Assembly: GCF_964204865.1 (NCBI RefSeq)
Contig: NC_135263.1
Span: 12,817,426 to 12,881,425 of the forward strand
Reading direction: 5' to 3'
Source: Styela clava
Lineage: Eukaryota; Chordata; Ascidiacea; Stolidobranchia; Styelidae
DNA: 64,000 bases
Both the position numbers and the translations under genes were made by a program. The notes below the pieces were generated by a model, which saw only the letters and a list, made by a program, of their open reading frames with translations, did no database searches and was not told where the DNA came from. This document shows positions 13,436 to 25,112 of the stretch, in pieces. The stretch's first letter is position 1. Every line of letters starts with the position of its first letter.

Positions 13436-13760
13436 AGTCAGCCGAAGCCACAAAATGCATTCAATATTTTGTGCCTGTAGCCGTTCACTTGTTGAAGAAA
13501 AAAATTGTTGATAAGCTGAACTAGAAAACATAGGTATTTAGACAAGTTCGAGAGCCAAAGTAAAATTTTGCTACATAGTTCGAATTGCATTTTTACCTTA
13601 CGGTTGCACGCTTGCATGTAAGAGAAATCAGTTTATTTGATTTACTACAATTCCAATAACCGTTTATTTATACCAACTAGTTTTCTCTATATACTGCTAT
13701 TACGCCAAAATGCAATAAACAGAAATGTATTTTTATTTTGAAAGATTGATAAACGCCAAA

Positions 13761-15584
13761 ATGAGGACATTACTAATAGCCATAGGACTATTTGTCTTTG
13801 TCGATGCTTCCCTTGATCCAACTTTAACAATATTTCAACAAAGATACAAATTAAGCACAGGAGTTTGCGAACCAGGTAAATAAAGTTTTAATGAATTTTT
13901 ATGGTTTTGTACAAGTTAAAATTTTTAAATCTTAACGAGGGTGAAAATAACGCAATATCCATGTACAAATTTGAATCCTTTAAATTTTTTCTATATGTTA
14001 GAATCTAAATAAACTGAAAAGTGTTTATTCGAACCAAAAAAATAATAGGATAAATACATCCTGGTCACTATTTATGAAATACTGTTAACGATTTAAATTT
14101 GTGATCTATACGTATCTGAAAATTTATATAACATGGAACTAAGATCCATCACGGTATTCTTAAATATGATATTCGAGTGTTTCAGTTTCATCACGTGACA
14201 ACGAAAAAATTTGCAAAATTTGCATTCAATACTATTTTTCAATTTGTCTTTAGATGCCAAAAAACGTAGGCATTAATCGTTTCAATATATTAACTCCGAT
14301 TTTAATATATATATATACCATTGTATTACTGCAGCGTCCAAAATTTCTAGTAGAAGTAATTATTAAATCGTGTAATTGTACGTTTGTGCAATCAAAACGG
14401 TCGAGAACAGGACTGATAAGTCAGAGATCAACGTGTACACTGTTCAGTTTCTTTAATATTCATTTTTTCTTTATATAAAGCGAAAGGATTTGAAAATAAA
14501 GTGACGCCGTGCTATGACTTAAAATCCAAGAAATTGGTCAAGCCAGAAGATTGTTTACACAAACGAAATTCGCATTGCTGTATATACAACTGTACATGTA
14601 TCGTGAAAGGAGGTAAGATATTACTTTATTTATTTATACCATTTGGACCAATTTCACGATCACAACACTAAGTCAAAATGTTTATGCATAGGCGAGCAAT
14701 TTTGTTTGAGACCTTTGTGGACAATGTCACTTTTTAAAAATTAGATGAATATTACTGCAGCATTACATTTTTGGTAAAATTCAGTTTATTCCGTAATTTG
14801 AATGAAATTCAACTATCTGTTTTTATATCTCAAATATTTTTTTTTAGCTGGAACTGATCAAGGAGAAATTCTAAAGAAGTATCAACTTCCAGAGCCAAAA
14901 TTGCCTGCAAAAAAGAAAGCTTTGCCCAAAACTACATTGGAAGGATGCATCCCAATTCCTCCACCTGCATCCGAACAACCAAAAAATACACCCAAGCCTA
15001 TGAAACCAACTCCTAAAAAACCAGCGGGACCAACTCCAAAAAAGCCAGTGAGACCAACCCCTAAAAAACCAATGAGGCCAACTCCTAAAAAGCCAGTGAG
15101 ACCAACTCCCAAAAAACCAATGAAGCCAACTCCTAAAAAACCAATGAAGCCAACTCCTAAAAAGCCAATGAAACCAACACCTAAGAAGCCTACAAAACCA
15201 AAGCCAAAGAAACCCATGAAGCCGACGCCTAAAAAGCCAGTAAAACCAACTCCTAAAAAGCCAGCAAAGCCAATCGGTAAAAAACCGGCGAAACCAACCC
15301 CAAAGAAACCAGCTCCTAAAAAACCGATGAAACCAACTCCTAAAAAGCCGATTTCAAAAAAACCCGGAAACAAAAAACCAAAGAGACCAACACCAAAACC
15401 AAGAAAGCCTACGCCAAAACCAAAAAAGCCCACGCGACCAACTAAAACGCCAGCACGTACCACTAAGAAAATGTGCACCACAACAAAGGGATCACGGTCA
15501 GCGTTCCAAGCAAGTTTTTTCGAGCGTCTTTTGATGTTGACTCGGGGCTTTGGTTTCGAGGGTGAGGTAGTCAAGGAATGCTAA
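13761..15584 (+). CDS. Secreted Cys-module / PTPKKP octapeptide-repeat protein (family A, complete)
   Basis: Exons 13761-13875, 14481-14612 and 14848-15584 join in phase 1 and give 327 aa. Exon 1 encodes the signal peptide (MRTLLIAIGLFVFVDAS) and ends in VCEP. Exon 2 is the Cys module, with exactly the spacing of the gene at 8500 (C-x12-C-x13-C-x7-CC-x3-C-x-C; TPCYD, HCCIYNCTC, IVKG). Exon 3 opens AGTDQGEILKKY and has a Cys in LEGC. It then runs through a regular octapeptide of the form KPTPKKPx (x mostly Met, Val, Ala) with Lys/Arg exchange, many copies in register, and closes with KKMC, FFERLLMLTRGFGFEGEV and KEC. Lys and Pro dominate the mature chain. This is the most regular repeat of the family. 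An adhesive, matrix or binding role for a polycationic chain is inference. A polyadenylation signal lies at 15735. Confidence 0.9.
14988..15370 (+). repeat. 24-bp coding tandem repeat (KPTPKKPx octapeptide)
   Basis: Within exon 3 of the gene at 13761, units of the type CCAACTCCTAAAAAGCCA plus a variable codon and AAG/AGG recur every 24 bases. Synonymous variants (AAA/AAG, CCT/CCA/CCC) show that the copies are diverging while the peptide is kept. Irregular units appear towards the 3' end. Confidence 0.85.
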
Positions 15585-15734
15585 ATGCATGTGATGTCAT
15601 ACACCAGCTCATTTACTTGTTCAAATGATTCTGAAATATAATATTGGTCAGTTTACTTGACTTCGTTATTCCTACACTTACAGCGAATACTCTATATACG
15701 CGTGGTGCTGGTTACCTGAATTGTTATTTTTTGA

Positions 15735-15740
15735 AATAAA
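15735..15740 (+). terminator. Polyadenylation signal AATAAA
   Basis: GAAATAAAATAAA overlaps two possible signals about 150 bases after the stop codon of the gene ending at 15584. Confidence 0.5.
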
Positions 15741-16583
15741 ATAAAAAAACATACATTTGTCTGATTGTACATTGCAGGAAAAATGGAAAGTCACGGTTAT
15801 AATGGATTTTGTTGTATTCAAATGAATAAGTATTTTTTAGTATTTAAATCAATCCCGTTACTTTTAACTTACCACAGATTTCAAATAATTAAAAAGGCAA
15901 ATTTAAAAGATCTTAAAACGTACTTCAAAGTTGAGGCAAATAAAAATTTTCATTCATTTATACTGGAGCAGTGAATATTTCTAATTGCGTTCTTAAACTT
16001 CAACGATTTTTCAGAATAAAATTAAACTATCCAATGTAGTAAAGTAAAAGTCCAGCGTCAATAGTCGACAAACTGCATCAAATTCGCACTCAATCTGAAG
16101 ATCAGAAAAAAACGAAGAATTTAATGTGTAATAAAATTTTACTTGGTGATAGGCCAAGCATGTACTTTTGTTGAAATCAATAATTTCTCTCGCTGCTGTG
16201 ATTTACTTTTAAAATCATTTCTAATCATATCAAAAAAGTTTTCCTGAGGCAATAATTACATTCTCAGCTTCTTATTATTATATACACACCCCATCTTGCG
16301 GCGCCGAGGAGAAAATACCATTTTTGAAATTATGCCCGATTCGAAATGTATTTGCTTTATTATGTGGGGGTAAAAATACCCCAGATACATTGACAAAACA
16401 ATGAAATATTTTGTAATGTTTTTAAATGCGATACCTTTTTACTTTAAAATGTTTGGTCAATAATCTATAATAGTTTATGCGCGTACATTATTGCACTACT
16501 GTTGTATTAAAAAATCAGCGCTCCAGAAGTATGTATAACAGTACGGAGGTAACTAATTTTGTTCGTCTTTTTCACATCAAATT
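15741..16583. other. Intergenic stretch, no gene seen
   Basis: No supported feature. A 69-codon open frame at 15765-15974 lacks any recognisable motif. Confidence 0.4.
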
Positions 16584-16591
16584 GTGCAGAG

Positions 16592-17448
16592 CAGGGGTCG
16601 GCAACCTTGTTCCACCCGCGGGCCAAAATTAAAGATTTGAAATTAAAGTATTGGCGGGCCGCACATGTTTTTATAAAGGTAAAAGCGAACAGATGGCCGA
16701 TGAATCGCTATTTTTTCACACGGATCAGAAGTTGTCATTTTAGATTTTAAACAGCGCACGAGGACTGCGACAATTCGTGAACTCAACTCAGTCGTCTTAC
16801 CAAAAGAAAAAGATATTACAAATGACATTAATGTCACACTTGTTGTTGCATCACGCTTGATAGCATTTCGAAATTAGGCGTCACACTGGATGAAGACAAG
16901 ATTAATACATTTTTCAAATGGCCATCACTAATCCGAGTTCTCAGATTGTTCTTTGTGATGTTCGAAAATAATTGTTTACACGCATATGTACTTCCACACA
17001 TCGATGTGAATTTTCTCGCATGATGGGATGTCAAATTTGGATAGAGATTTTCTTCAAGAAGATACTTTTTATGAAAACCAAGTAGTGATAAATCTCTCGA
17101 ATAGAATATGGATTTTATTTCCTCATTGCATTGCATGTCAAGAAGCTCTATTCAAATATTTTCTGCGCCATGGAACTCTCTGCACTCAGCACCAACTTTT
17201 CTGCGTGTTGCCATTTGTCTAATTATAATTAAATTGTAGGCTCGTTAAACGAGTAGATTTCCACTGAATTGCTCGATTATGATAAAATTTAATCTACAAA
17301 TGTCTTACAATAAATTCTGTTACGTACAGAATATAATCAATTCCTCGAGCGTAGAATATAAAATTAATTCATCGTCAAAATCGGCGTTTTTCGCCATAAT
17401 TTGTCGCGGGCCGGATCTGGCCCTTGGGCCATAGGCTGCCGACCCCTG
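16592..17448. mobile_element. hAT transposon, internally deleted, 857 bp
   Basis: The left end CAGGGGTCGGCAACCT and the right end read inward, CAGGGGTCGGCAGCCT, form terminal inverted repeats. The flanks GTGCAGAG (16584-16591) and GTGTAGAG (17449-17456) are an 8-bp target-site duplication with one mismatch. Subterminal GCGGGCC motifs at both ends are typical of hAT elements. A remnant of the transposase C-terminus lies inside on the minus strand, so this is a deletion derivative of an autonomous element. Confidence 0.85.
16834..17136 (-). pseudogene. hAT transposase C-terminal (dimerisation) remnant
   Basis: The minus-strand frame carries the signature of the hAT C-terminal dimerisation region, as in Charlie-type transposases and the domesticated GTF2IRD2/ZBED-like proteins. 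In order these are MQCNEEIKSIF, YPNLTSHHARKF, GSTYACKQLFS, RTRISDGHLKNVL and TPNFEML. The codons before the Met (IELLD) also fit the family but are preceded by a stop. The N-terminal zinc finger and most of the RNase H-like catalytic core are absent. It is contained entirely within the 857-bp element and cannot be an active transposase. Confidence 0.75.
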
Positions 17449-17456
17449 GTGTAGAG

Positions 17457-19090
17457 GGACTGAAACCTATGGGCAGGGGAATATTCTCTTGGCTAACACA
17501 GACAGTCCCCAAACTTATAATTTAACTAAAATAAGAAAAATCAGAATAAAATTATGGCCTAACCCTAACTTGGTACACATACTTCGGGAGTACGGAAAAA
17601 TCTTCAGCTAATCATTTTGCTTTCATAAAAAGACAAATGCTTTGTAGATCTGTAGTGTAACACAGAAGTTCTGCATATTTAACTTCGGCCACGTTTCCTG
17701 CAATTGATTAGACTTTGGGTATTTGGCGAATAATATCACGCTAACAACGTCAGTTTTACAGACTAGTACGAATAAAAATGGGAATAACAGAAAATAGGAA
17801 AAAATTAGGTTTGATCAACCTTCTGAAACCTCAATGTCGATTTCATAAATTCCTAAAATTATCGACAAGAAAGACGCCTAATTAGCAAAGTTTTTTACTT
17901 GAATGAAACAAACATTTAGACTTAGACTAAATATTTACAATTAAAATAAATTTTAAATAAACTTGTGTAATATAAACTAATATATAGACTAATATAAACT
18001 TGTGGGTGGAAGAATAATACGAATTTTATATTTTCGACCAATAATTAAACATTTGAAGTCGACTCCAATTTTTTAAACATCGGTCAAATTGTAAAGGCGG
18101 AGCTATGGCGTAGATGACGTATGCAGTGAGGAAATACAAAACATACTCTGCACTTAGAACTTAGTTTGATTATTTCGAGTCAAATTTGCTAAAAAAACAA
18201 ACGAATGCTACTCAACTCGCTTCAAAAATGACGAATATAAATTTACGCATAGGATGTAGCCTTGACTTACCTAATGAATACTTAAACAAGCTAGTTCTGT
18301 AACAAGATTGTTATATTCGATTATATTTTCAAAACATTACTGTCAATTGTAGTTTAAAATTCTTTCAATTAATAAATTTTTTTTATGTATATACATTTAT
18401 CGACGAAAAAATCAAAATTATGTTTTGCGGTGACTTCGATTTCTATGATAAATAAATCAGTATTCCGTGGAATGCTTTATTAAATAATATATGTGTGATA
18501 CAATACTTATCGAAACGTATCCCTGCGAGGGTTGGGAATTTTAGACTACCGGATAAATTCAGAATTGAATCGAATATTTTTTTCTAATCAAATCGATTCT
18601 GGAATACTTAGAAGATTGATAAATGTATGTGACTTTTTATGATAATGAGTAATGTAAACTCATAAATTACTGAAAACATAGAATCCTCAGACAGTTCGAT
18701 AAGCGTTCACACACAATAAGAAACATATTTCATTATCAAATAACTAGGAAGAAAAGAGTCACATTTCAGTTTGCATTTAGAAATATTGCTTCAACAAAAA
18801 AAAATTTCGTATTCACCTTAACTTTTGGTGAAGCAAAAAAACAAGATGGCGGTGATTTGAAATTTTTGCCTGAACCGATTCGAATAAATTACTCATACTC
18901 ATTCACTTTCAAAAATATGTACAACCATTTCAGCAAGAAACAATAGAGAGAATAAGAATTAAATTAAAAGTTGTTTGCGACCTACATGCAGGCCGTCGTA
19001 TTACAAAATATGATCCACATATATATATTTCAAATACAGCTTGGATCAGCGTGAAGTTGACGCATGATATAAAGCACGTGTTTGTTAAAA
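17457..19090. other. Intergenic stretch, no gene seen
   Basis: AT-rich; no exon or RNA gene supported. This is the 3' flank of the minus-strand gene at 19091-20401. No clear polyadenylation signal lies close to its stop. Confidence 0.4.
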
Positions 19091-20401
19091 TTAACATGGT
19101 ACTAAGTCTGCTTCAAAACCGATTTGGCCTAAAAAGAAACTAAATCTATCTGCAAACAAAGATGCAAAAGGATTTTTTGGCTTCTTTGTGGCACATGGCT
19201 TTGTTGTTGGTTTTCTGGATGTGGTCGTTGGCCTAGTGGGTCTTGGTTTACGCTTTGGTTTTGTTGGTGAAGGTTTCTTGGGTCCAGGTTTCCTTTTTAT
19301 TGGCTTTACTGGTATTCGTTTGGGTTTTTTAGTTTTCATTGGCTTCGGTTTTTTGTTTTTTATTGGCTTCGGTTTTGCAGATGCTTTTGGTCTTCTTGGA
19401 GGGATTGCAGTTGTTTTCCTAGTCGATACAGATTTGGGTGTTGGTGCCTTTGATGCCAGTTCGGGCTTTGCTGGTGTTGCCGATGGTTTTGATCGTTTGC
19501 ATCCTTTTATTCTTGGTATTTTGCTTCTACCCAACGATGCAGATTTCAATATTGCGTCTGGCATTCTGAGTTGATCTGGTATTTTGACGAATCCAGCTAA
19601 ATATAAAATGTAAACTGTATGCTCATTACCGCGAATTAACTTCAATTGCACCAAACTTTCATGCCTACAAATCATTGCTTTATTCGCATGTATATCTTCT
19701 TTCTCAATTATACTTCGATGGATATGTTGTTTAAAATATGAAAGGTGCCATAACATACCTAATGAACTGATTGGATAATTGTTGCTAACGTTAGTTTGCT
19801 TCCATTTTATTGAAACAAAATTCATATAAAAATACCTGACTAAACAGAGTAGAGTATTTTCAATTTATTTTATGTAATCAACTAACCTCCTTTCATCACG
19901 CATTTGCAATTATAAATGCAACATTGTGGATAATCTGTGCAATTCTTTGGATCAATCAGAGTCTTTTCACATGGATCGTAACATGCCTGTAATTCTTTTA
20001 TTGATCCAGGTTCTAAATGAACAAAGATTAATGTTTCAATTCAACAAAAAATATTAACATCTTGTGCTGTAACGATATATATATGCATATAAAAAATTAT
20101 ACGTTAGAAAGTAGGAGTAATTTCAGATAATGAATTTTGGCCCACCTTGGATTCGAAGCTTCGGTTTTGATAATTATGTAGGAAGCTAATTTTATTTCGG
20201 AAAACTAATTTTGACCTACTTCTGCACACACTATCATAAGTAAAACACATAGTTTGTTAAATTTTTGTGAAAATACTTACTTGGTTCACAGGTTTTTAAA
20301 TTCCCAATTTTGTAACGCAAAGCTCCACATTTTATTTCGGCAACAGCAGCTGAATTTGTCAAAAATGTAGCAATAACTATCAACGGTATTGCTTTCAGCA
20401 T
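19091..20401 (-). CDS. Secreted Cys-module / Lys-Pro repeat protein (family A, complete, two extra Cys)
   Basis: Minus-strand exons 20401-20281, 20012-19887 and 19596-19091 join in phase 1 and give 250 aa, the shortest complete member. Exon 1 is a signal peptide (MLKAIPLIVIATFLTNSAA) followed by EIKCGALRYKIG and TCEP. Exon 2 encodes ACYDPCEK, QCCIYNCKC and VMKG. Exon 3 opens AGFVKIPDQLRMPD, has a Cys in IKGC, a Lys/Pro/Thr/Arg repeat region (KKPKPMK, KRKPRPTRP), then KPCATKKP, DRFSFFLGQIGFEADL and VPC. Relative to the other members it has two additional Cys, one before the module (KCG) and one inside it (DPCEK), and C-x5-CC instead of C-x7-CC. The upstream CAG six bases before the ATG could be a leader acceptor. 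This is the only complete member on the minus strand. Function unknown. Confidence 0.87.
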
Positions 20402-23400
20402 CGTTATCTGAATTAACAATTTTCATTCATTTTTTTATTACAAATTTTGAATTAAATGATCGACTAAAAATTTCTCAGAGTATTCATAAAAATGTTAAGA
20501 ACAAAGTCACGAGTTTGTACTTTACTGTGTATTCACTGTGTAAAATTAATTTGGGATAAATTTTCAAAAAATAATTTGTAGTATATTTGGAATAATGCAG
20601 TCAATTCAATATGTATACTAAACAAGCTTGGAGCGTTCAAGCGCGATATCCAATATTTATGTATAAAGGTTTATATGCAACATTTAAAGACAAATTTAAA
20701 CGTATATTACGCTATTTTAAGATATGTTATACTTTTTTCTATCATATTTCAGGTATCCAACAAATATCCTTTCTATTATAAGAATAAAAAAGACACCTTT
20801 CGCATACTAACTTTTAATGATTTTTTCAATCCACTTCTAGTTGTCAGTCGGCCAGTTCAGCCAGGTACTCTTAAACAACACGCGGAATTTAAATGTGTAC
20901 TTGATTATTCTTACTCTTTTATAGAAACGTGTGAGATTATTATTAGAATATTCCCAAAATGAGCCGTGAGGCAAGACAAAGGTTTAGAGCTTTTTTCATA
21001 TAGAACTCGTAATATCACATTATTCTGATTGTTATCTAAGAGCTTTAATGCTATTCGTTTAAAGAATTGTAACAAAGTTGGTCAATTCACTAAATTCTCA
21101 CATGCAGTCAATTATGTTGATTACGATAAACTTGTAAATGTAAAGTCGCAATTCTCGACGGCTTTATAATCAAGTTCGGGATGGTATCGGATACCACAGT
21201 GATATCAAGAGTTTGGTCAAATTTACAGTTAGCAACAGGAAAATGTTCCAGTGAAATACTGTTTTTTTTTAATCCTCAAACCCACACTCACAACAACTTC
21301 ATTGCGTGATCTAGTGAACCGTTGGATATACCCGAGGCACCAAACAAACAAATGCTGACAAAAACGAAGGAAGAATAAATTATTATGAAAATGTGACGTG
21401 TCATTCTGATAATATTCTAATTTATATCAGATTACCCATCTGAGTCATTGCTTTGTCGACTTTATTTAGAAGATTTAACGGCCACGAACTATACGTACGG
21501 ATCGTTTCAGTATATTGTTGTTTCTTTGTTTCCAATTTCTAGTACTTGAAAAATATTGAAACCACTAGAGGGCTATTACTTTTAATTTTTTTTAAACTTT
21601 TTTTGACTTCAATAGGGCTCAAATTTAACCCTAAATCTACTTACTATATGTCTGAGAATATTGCACCGCCAGGTGGCGTTACGTTAGACCAGTCCAAAAT
21701 CACTGCTCAGCTGTGGTCTTAGCGGTGCATATTATTACCGTTTTGAGTCCTGTAAGGCCAGACTGAAATTATTTAGGTATGCTTGTTTGTATTAGGTTTG
21801 AAACATTACGTTTATAACCCCAACTTTCAACAATGAACTTCTCAGGAGAACTAGCAACAGATTAAAATAGAAGGCCATGATCGCCGATGTCTGCAACAAA
21901 TTTAGTACACGAAGAAGAAGATATAACCACAGCATATGCTGCAGTTGAGTGGAAATATAAAAATTCCTCATGTAAAATTAAACTTCGATTGCATGTGAAT
22001 ACTATTTTATGTGTAAAGAGACAGAGAAACATTTCACAACAAAGCGTACTGGACTTGTCATGTGGACTCGTGATGTAACTATCAAGGGATATATTACAGC
22101 CATCTATGACAGCGTGGTCCCGCCACCTAGCGGACAAGTTGATATTGATTTGTGCACACGATTTTATCTGATTTTGCTGCAAAATCTGTTTCGTCGCAAA
22201 GTGTGTAAATTTACTTACACCTTGTTAAATCTATTAATTTTATTTCCGCTACCAGTACAAGCAGTCCGGCAATTTTTGTAAATAATTGAGAAATACAATG
22301 GGGGCATGTTTGTCAATTCATAAAAGATATATAGATATGTATATTATGAAAAAAAAACATTCACTCTCTCAGAAATCCACTTACAACTCAATGAGCGCAC
22401 ATATCGTATAAGAAATAGCATAAGACTCAATACTCAATTTGCTAGGTTGTGATTGATGGCGATAAATATACCTGGATATACTCGATGCAAGTTGTTTTAC
22501 CGTGGTCGAATTGCAATTACAATTGTTTTTGGGAGAGAGCATTAGAATGGTTTTATGAATTTCAGGACTATTTGTCATTGTCGAGTGGTCATCACTTCTC
22601 AGATACACTGTGTTTTTTATGAACCACTCTCATACATCATCTTGTAATATTGAGCCCTTGTAACCTTCTGCCCTATATTATACTTAACCTGAGGTAACCG
22701 GACAAACAATCGTGGTTATGCAAACAAAGAAGGAGTTTTAAATGTTTTAAAAAACGAAGAATGTGTCATTTCATTTGCCTGAAACAGAAAAAAAATCGCA
22801 ATTGCCGTAATATTGGATTATCGCTTTTTGGGACATATATTTTGTACTTTTAGATTGTTGTAAGCTGCAGTGATAAGGTATTTCGCCATTGGACACGAAT
22901 GGTCATTTATATCATATCTCAGGCAAAGAAACATGTCATAAAATTACACTACTTTTACAATCGGAAACAAAATAAATCAGCTTATCTACAAAATGATGTC
23001 GTTTAAATATTTTAACATGAAACTGTTAAAATTTGGCGTTTTTTCAGATAGATATATTAGTTGAATTTCATTACAATTTTGTACATTCTAAAACATTGAT
23101 AATATTGGGAAAACGACCAGAATGCATATGTTTCTTTCTTGGTTGTTGATATTTAAGAATACTAGCTCTATACATCTTAACATTTGGTTTTGGTGACACA
23201 CTCCGTACAAGTTCATTTTTTTTGCATTTAATTTGAACGCTGCAAGTTTCATTTGATTTGAATGCTAACCATCCAATGAGTTCAAAAATTAGTGTATATA
23301 TGTATATATCTTACATAAATATTTCCTGATCCAACTATTTTTAAAATTGACATTCAATTATGACATTCAAGCAACATAAATTAGTAAATATCATAATTTC

Positions 23401-25069
23401 ACAATTCGGTTTTTATACCTTGTTCACACAAACAATTTCAAGAAATAGTTACAAAAATAAACACTTGCTGCATATTAGTGGCGGAGATGATTCAGTTCAA
23501 CTTCATTTAATGAATATGGTGAAATTTGTTGTATGCTGTGGACAGGCTTCTTGGAACTGTGCTTTTGAGAAGTACATGAAAAAATGATATATACCGCTAA
23601 AAATAACATTTTCATGACTCACGGATAAGGTTATAATGACTTCCAATTACATTATTTCGTTAGGTCAAATGCATCATAGTTTTGTTTGGGAAACTATAAA
23701 CATGAAGCGAGAAGCTATTTTTAGATACACTATGACGTGCGAAAACAGCGATTAACAGTAGCGGGCTGCACTGCTACGTTCAATCACACGACAATGTTAT
23801 AACTTGAAGTGTCCCTTAATTGTTTATTTGAAATTATATTGATTTTGACGTCATGATTAGGCTGATTTTTCGACTAATTTGGGCAATGAGATACGTTCGA
23901 CATGTTTTGGGTATCAACTTCAAATTACAAAAACGATCTAAAGAATATGAAATTTTAAAGAATTTTTTAATACCGGTGTATTCTCTGCACGCTCTATATA
24001 AATGGGTCAAGCAATCTCTCTATCATGTAGACTCGAAAGGTAAGTTGACTTCAACTAAAGTCGATGCTATTGGAGCGCAAAGTACGGTAGAGGCTTCATC
24101 GCCTGAATTAATATTTATTTTCAGAAACGGTGACAGTAATGTGTCGTTCTTGTATGAATTGGTACTTGGTATTCATATAAACAGCAATTACGCGTTTTCA
24201 AAGTGTTAATATCATATTGAACAATTCATTCAATGATAACAAGTTGGTAATTAGTCAGCATGAGCTATAGTTAAATAATTTAAAAACTGTCCAGATTTGA
24301 AAAAACTCTGACCCGATTACCAGAACAATAAAGTGGCACGGATACAGTGGGATTTTCAACGATATATATATATATCGAACGTATATCTTCCAACATTTCA
24401 TAAAGCTTTAAGTGAAATGCCTAATAAAATTCGCCCTACTTCATGTGCCCAGAAATAATTGATTTACATATGTTGTACCTGTATCTAGCTATATACTCAT
24501 ATTATTCATTAAAAATTGAATATTAAACACTCCATTTTGTTTCAGTAGTCAGAACAAGGTGAGGTCATTTGGCATAAAACTAAAAAAAATATTCGCGCTT
24601 TCCAAATGCCGCCATTTTTTTTTGTTTAACAAAATTAAGTTTAAGCAACATGCGCACGACATTTGATTTTTTCTATTGAAGTAATATATCAGCTAATCAA
24701 ATTTTTGTTGTATTTTCATCTGACAGAGCTTATATTTTCGAGTAGAATTTAAAATAGAAATCGTATTTATGAGTTACCTGAACTAGCAATTCAACAAATA
24801 CCGTGGACAAAAATAAGAAGTTGTTTCATATAGTCTTATTTTTTTATTTGGCACACAGAAATTTCTGTGGAAATTCCAATATTTTCTATACAGATAGAGA
24901 ACAAAAATTGATAAATTTTATTAAAGTACTGAGTATTAGTTTACCACCCCAATAAGTATTGAATGGAACATGCTGCTTTGAAACCTAAAAAAGGCTTAGA
25001 GTAAATCTAGCAAGTTTGGACTTATATGATTGAAGTTATTGTAATCCTATTTCACTTTATTCCATTTCT
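20402..25069. other. Long divergent intergenic region, no gene seen
   Basis: This lies between the divergently oriented family A genes at 19091-20401 (-) and 25113-27034 (+). Open frames such as 23853-24209 (+) have no recognisable motif, no signal peptide and no paralogue in the window. A self-complementary AT stretch at about 24361-24378 is the only local structure. Confidence 0.4.
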
Positions 25070-25112
25070 AGACATACGTTTTGTTATAATCTTCACAATC
25101 ATAAGCTCAGAT

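Noticed and set aside
14988-15370. Regular short repeats resembling a CRISPR-like array
   Set aside because: Units are contiguous, in frame and encode KPTPKKPx. There are no spacers and the context is eukaryotic.
14882-15574. 230-codon GF-repeat open frame on the minus strand
   Set aside because: Same mirror effect opposite the octapeptide repeat of the gene at 13761-15584.
19188-19574. 128-codon plus-strand frame rich in Gly/Phe
   Set aside because: Mirror of the Lys/Pro exon of the minus-strand gene at 19091-20401.
23853-24209. 118-codon plus-strand open frame
   Set aside because: No motif, no paralogue in the window and no convincing splice or promoter context.
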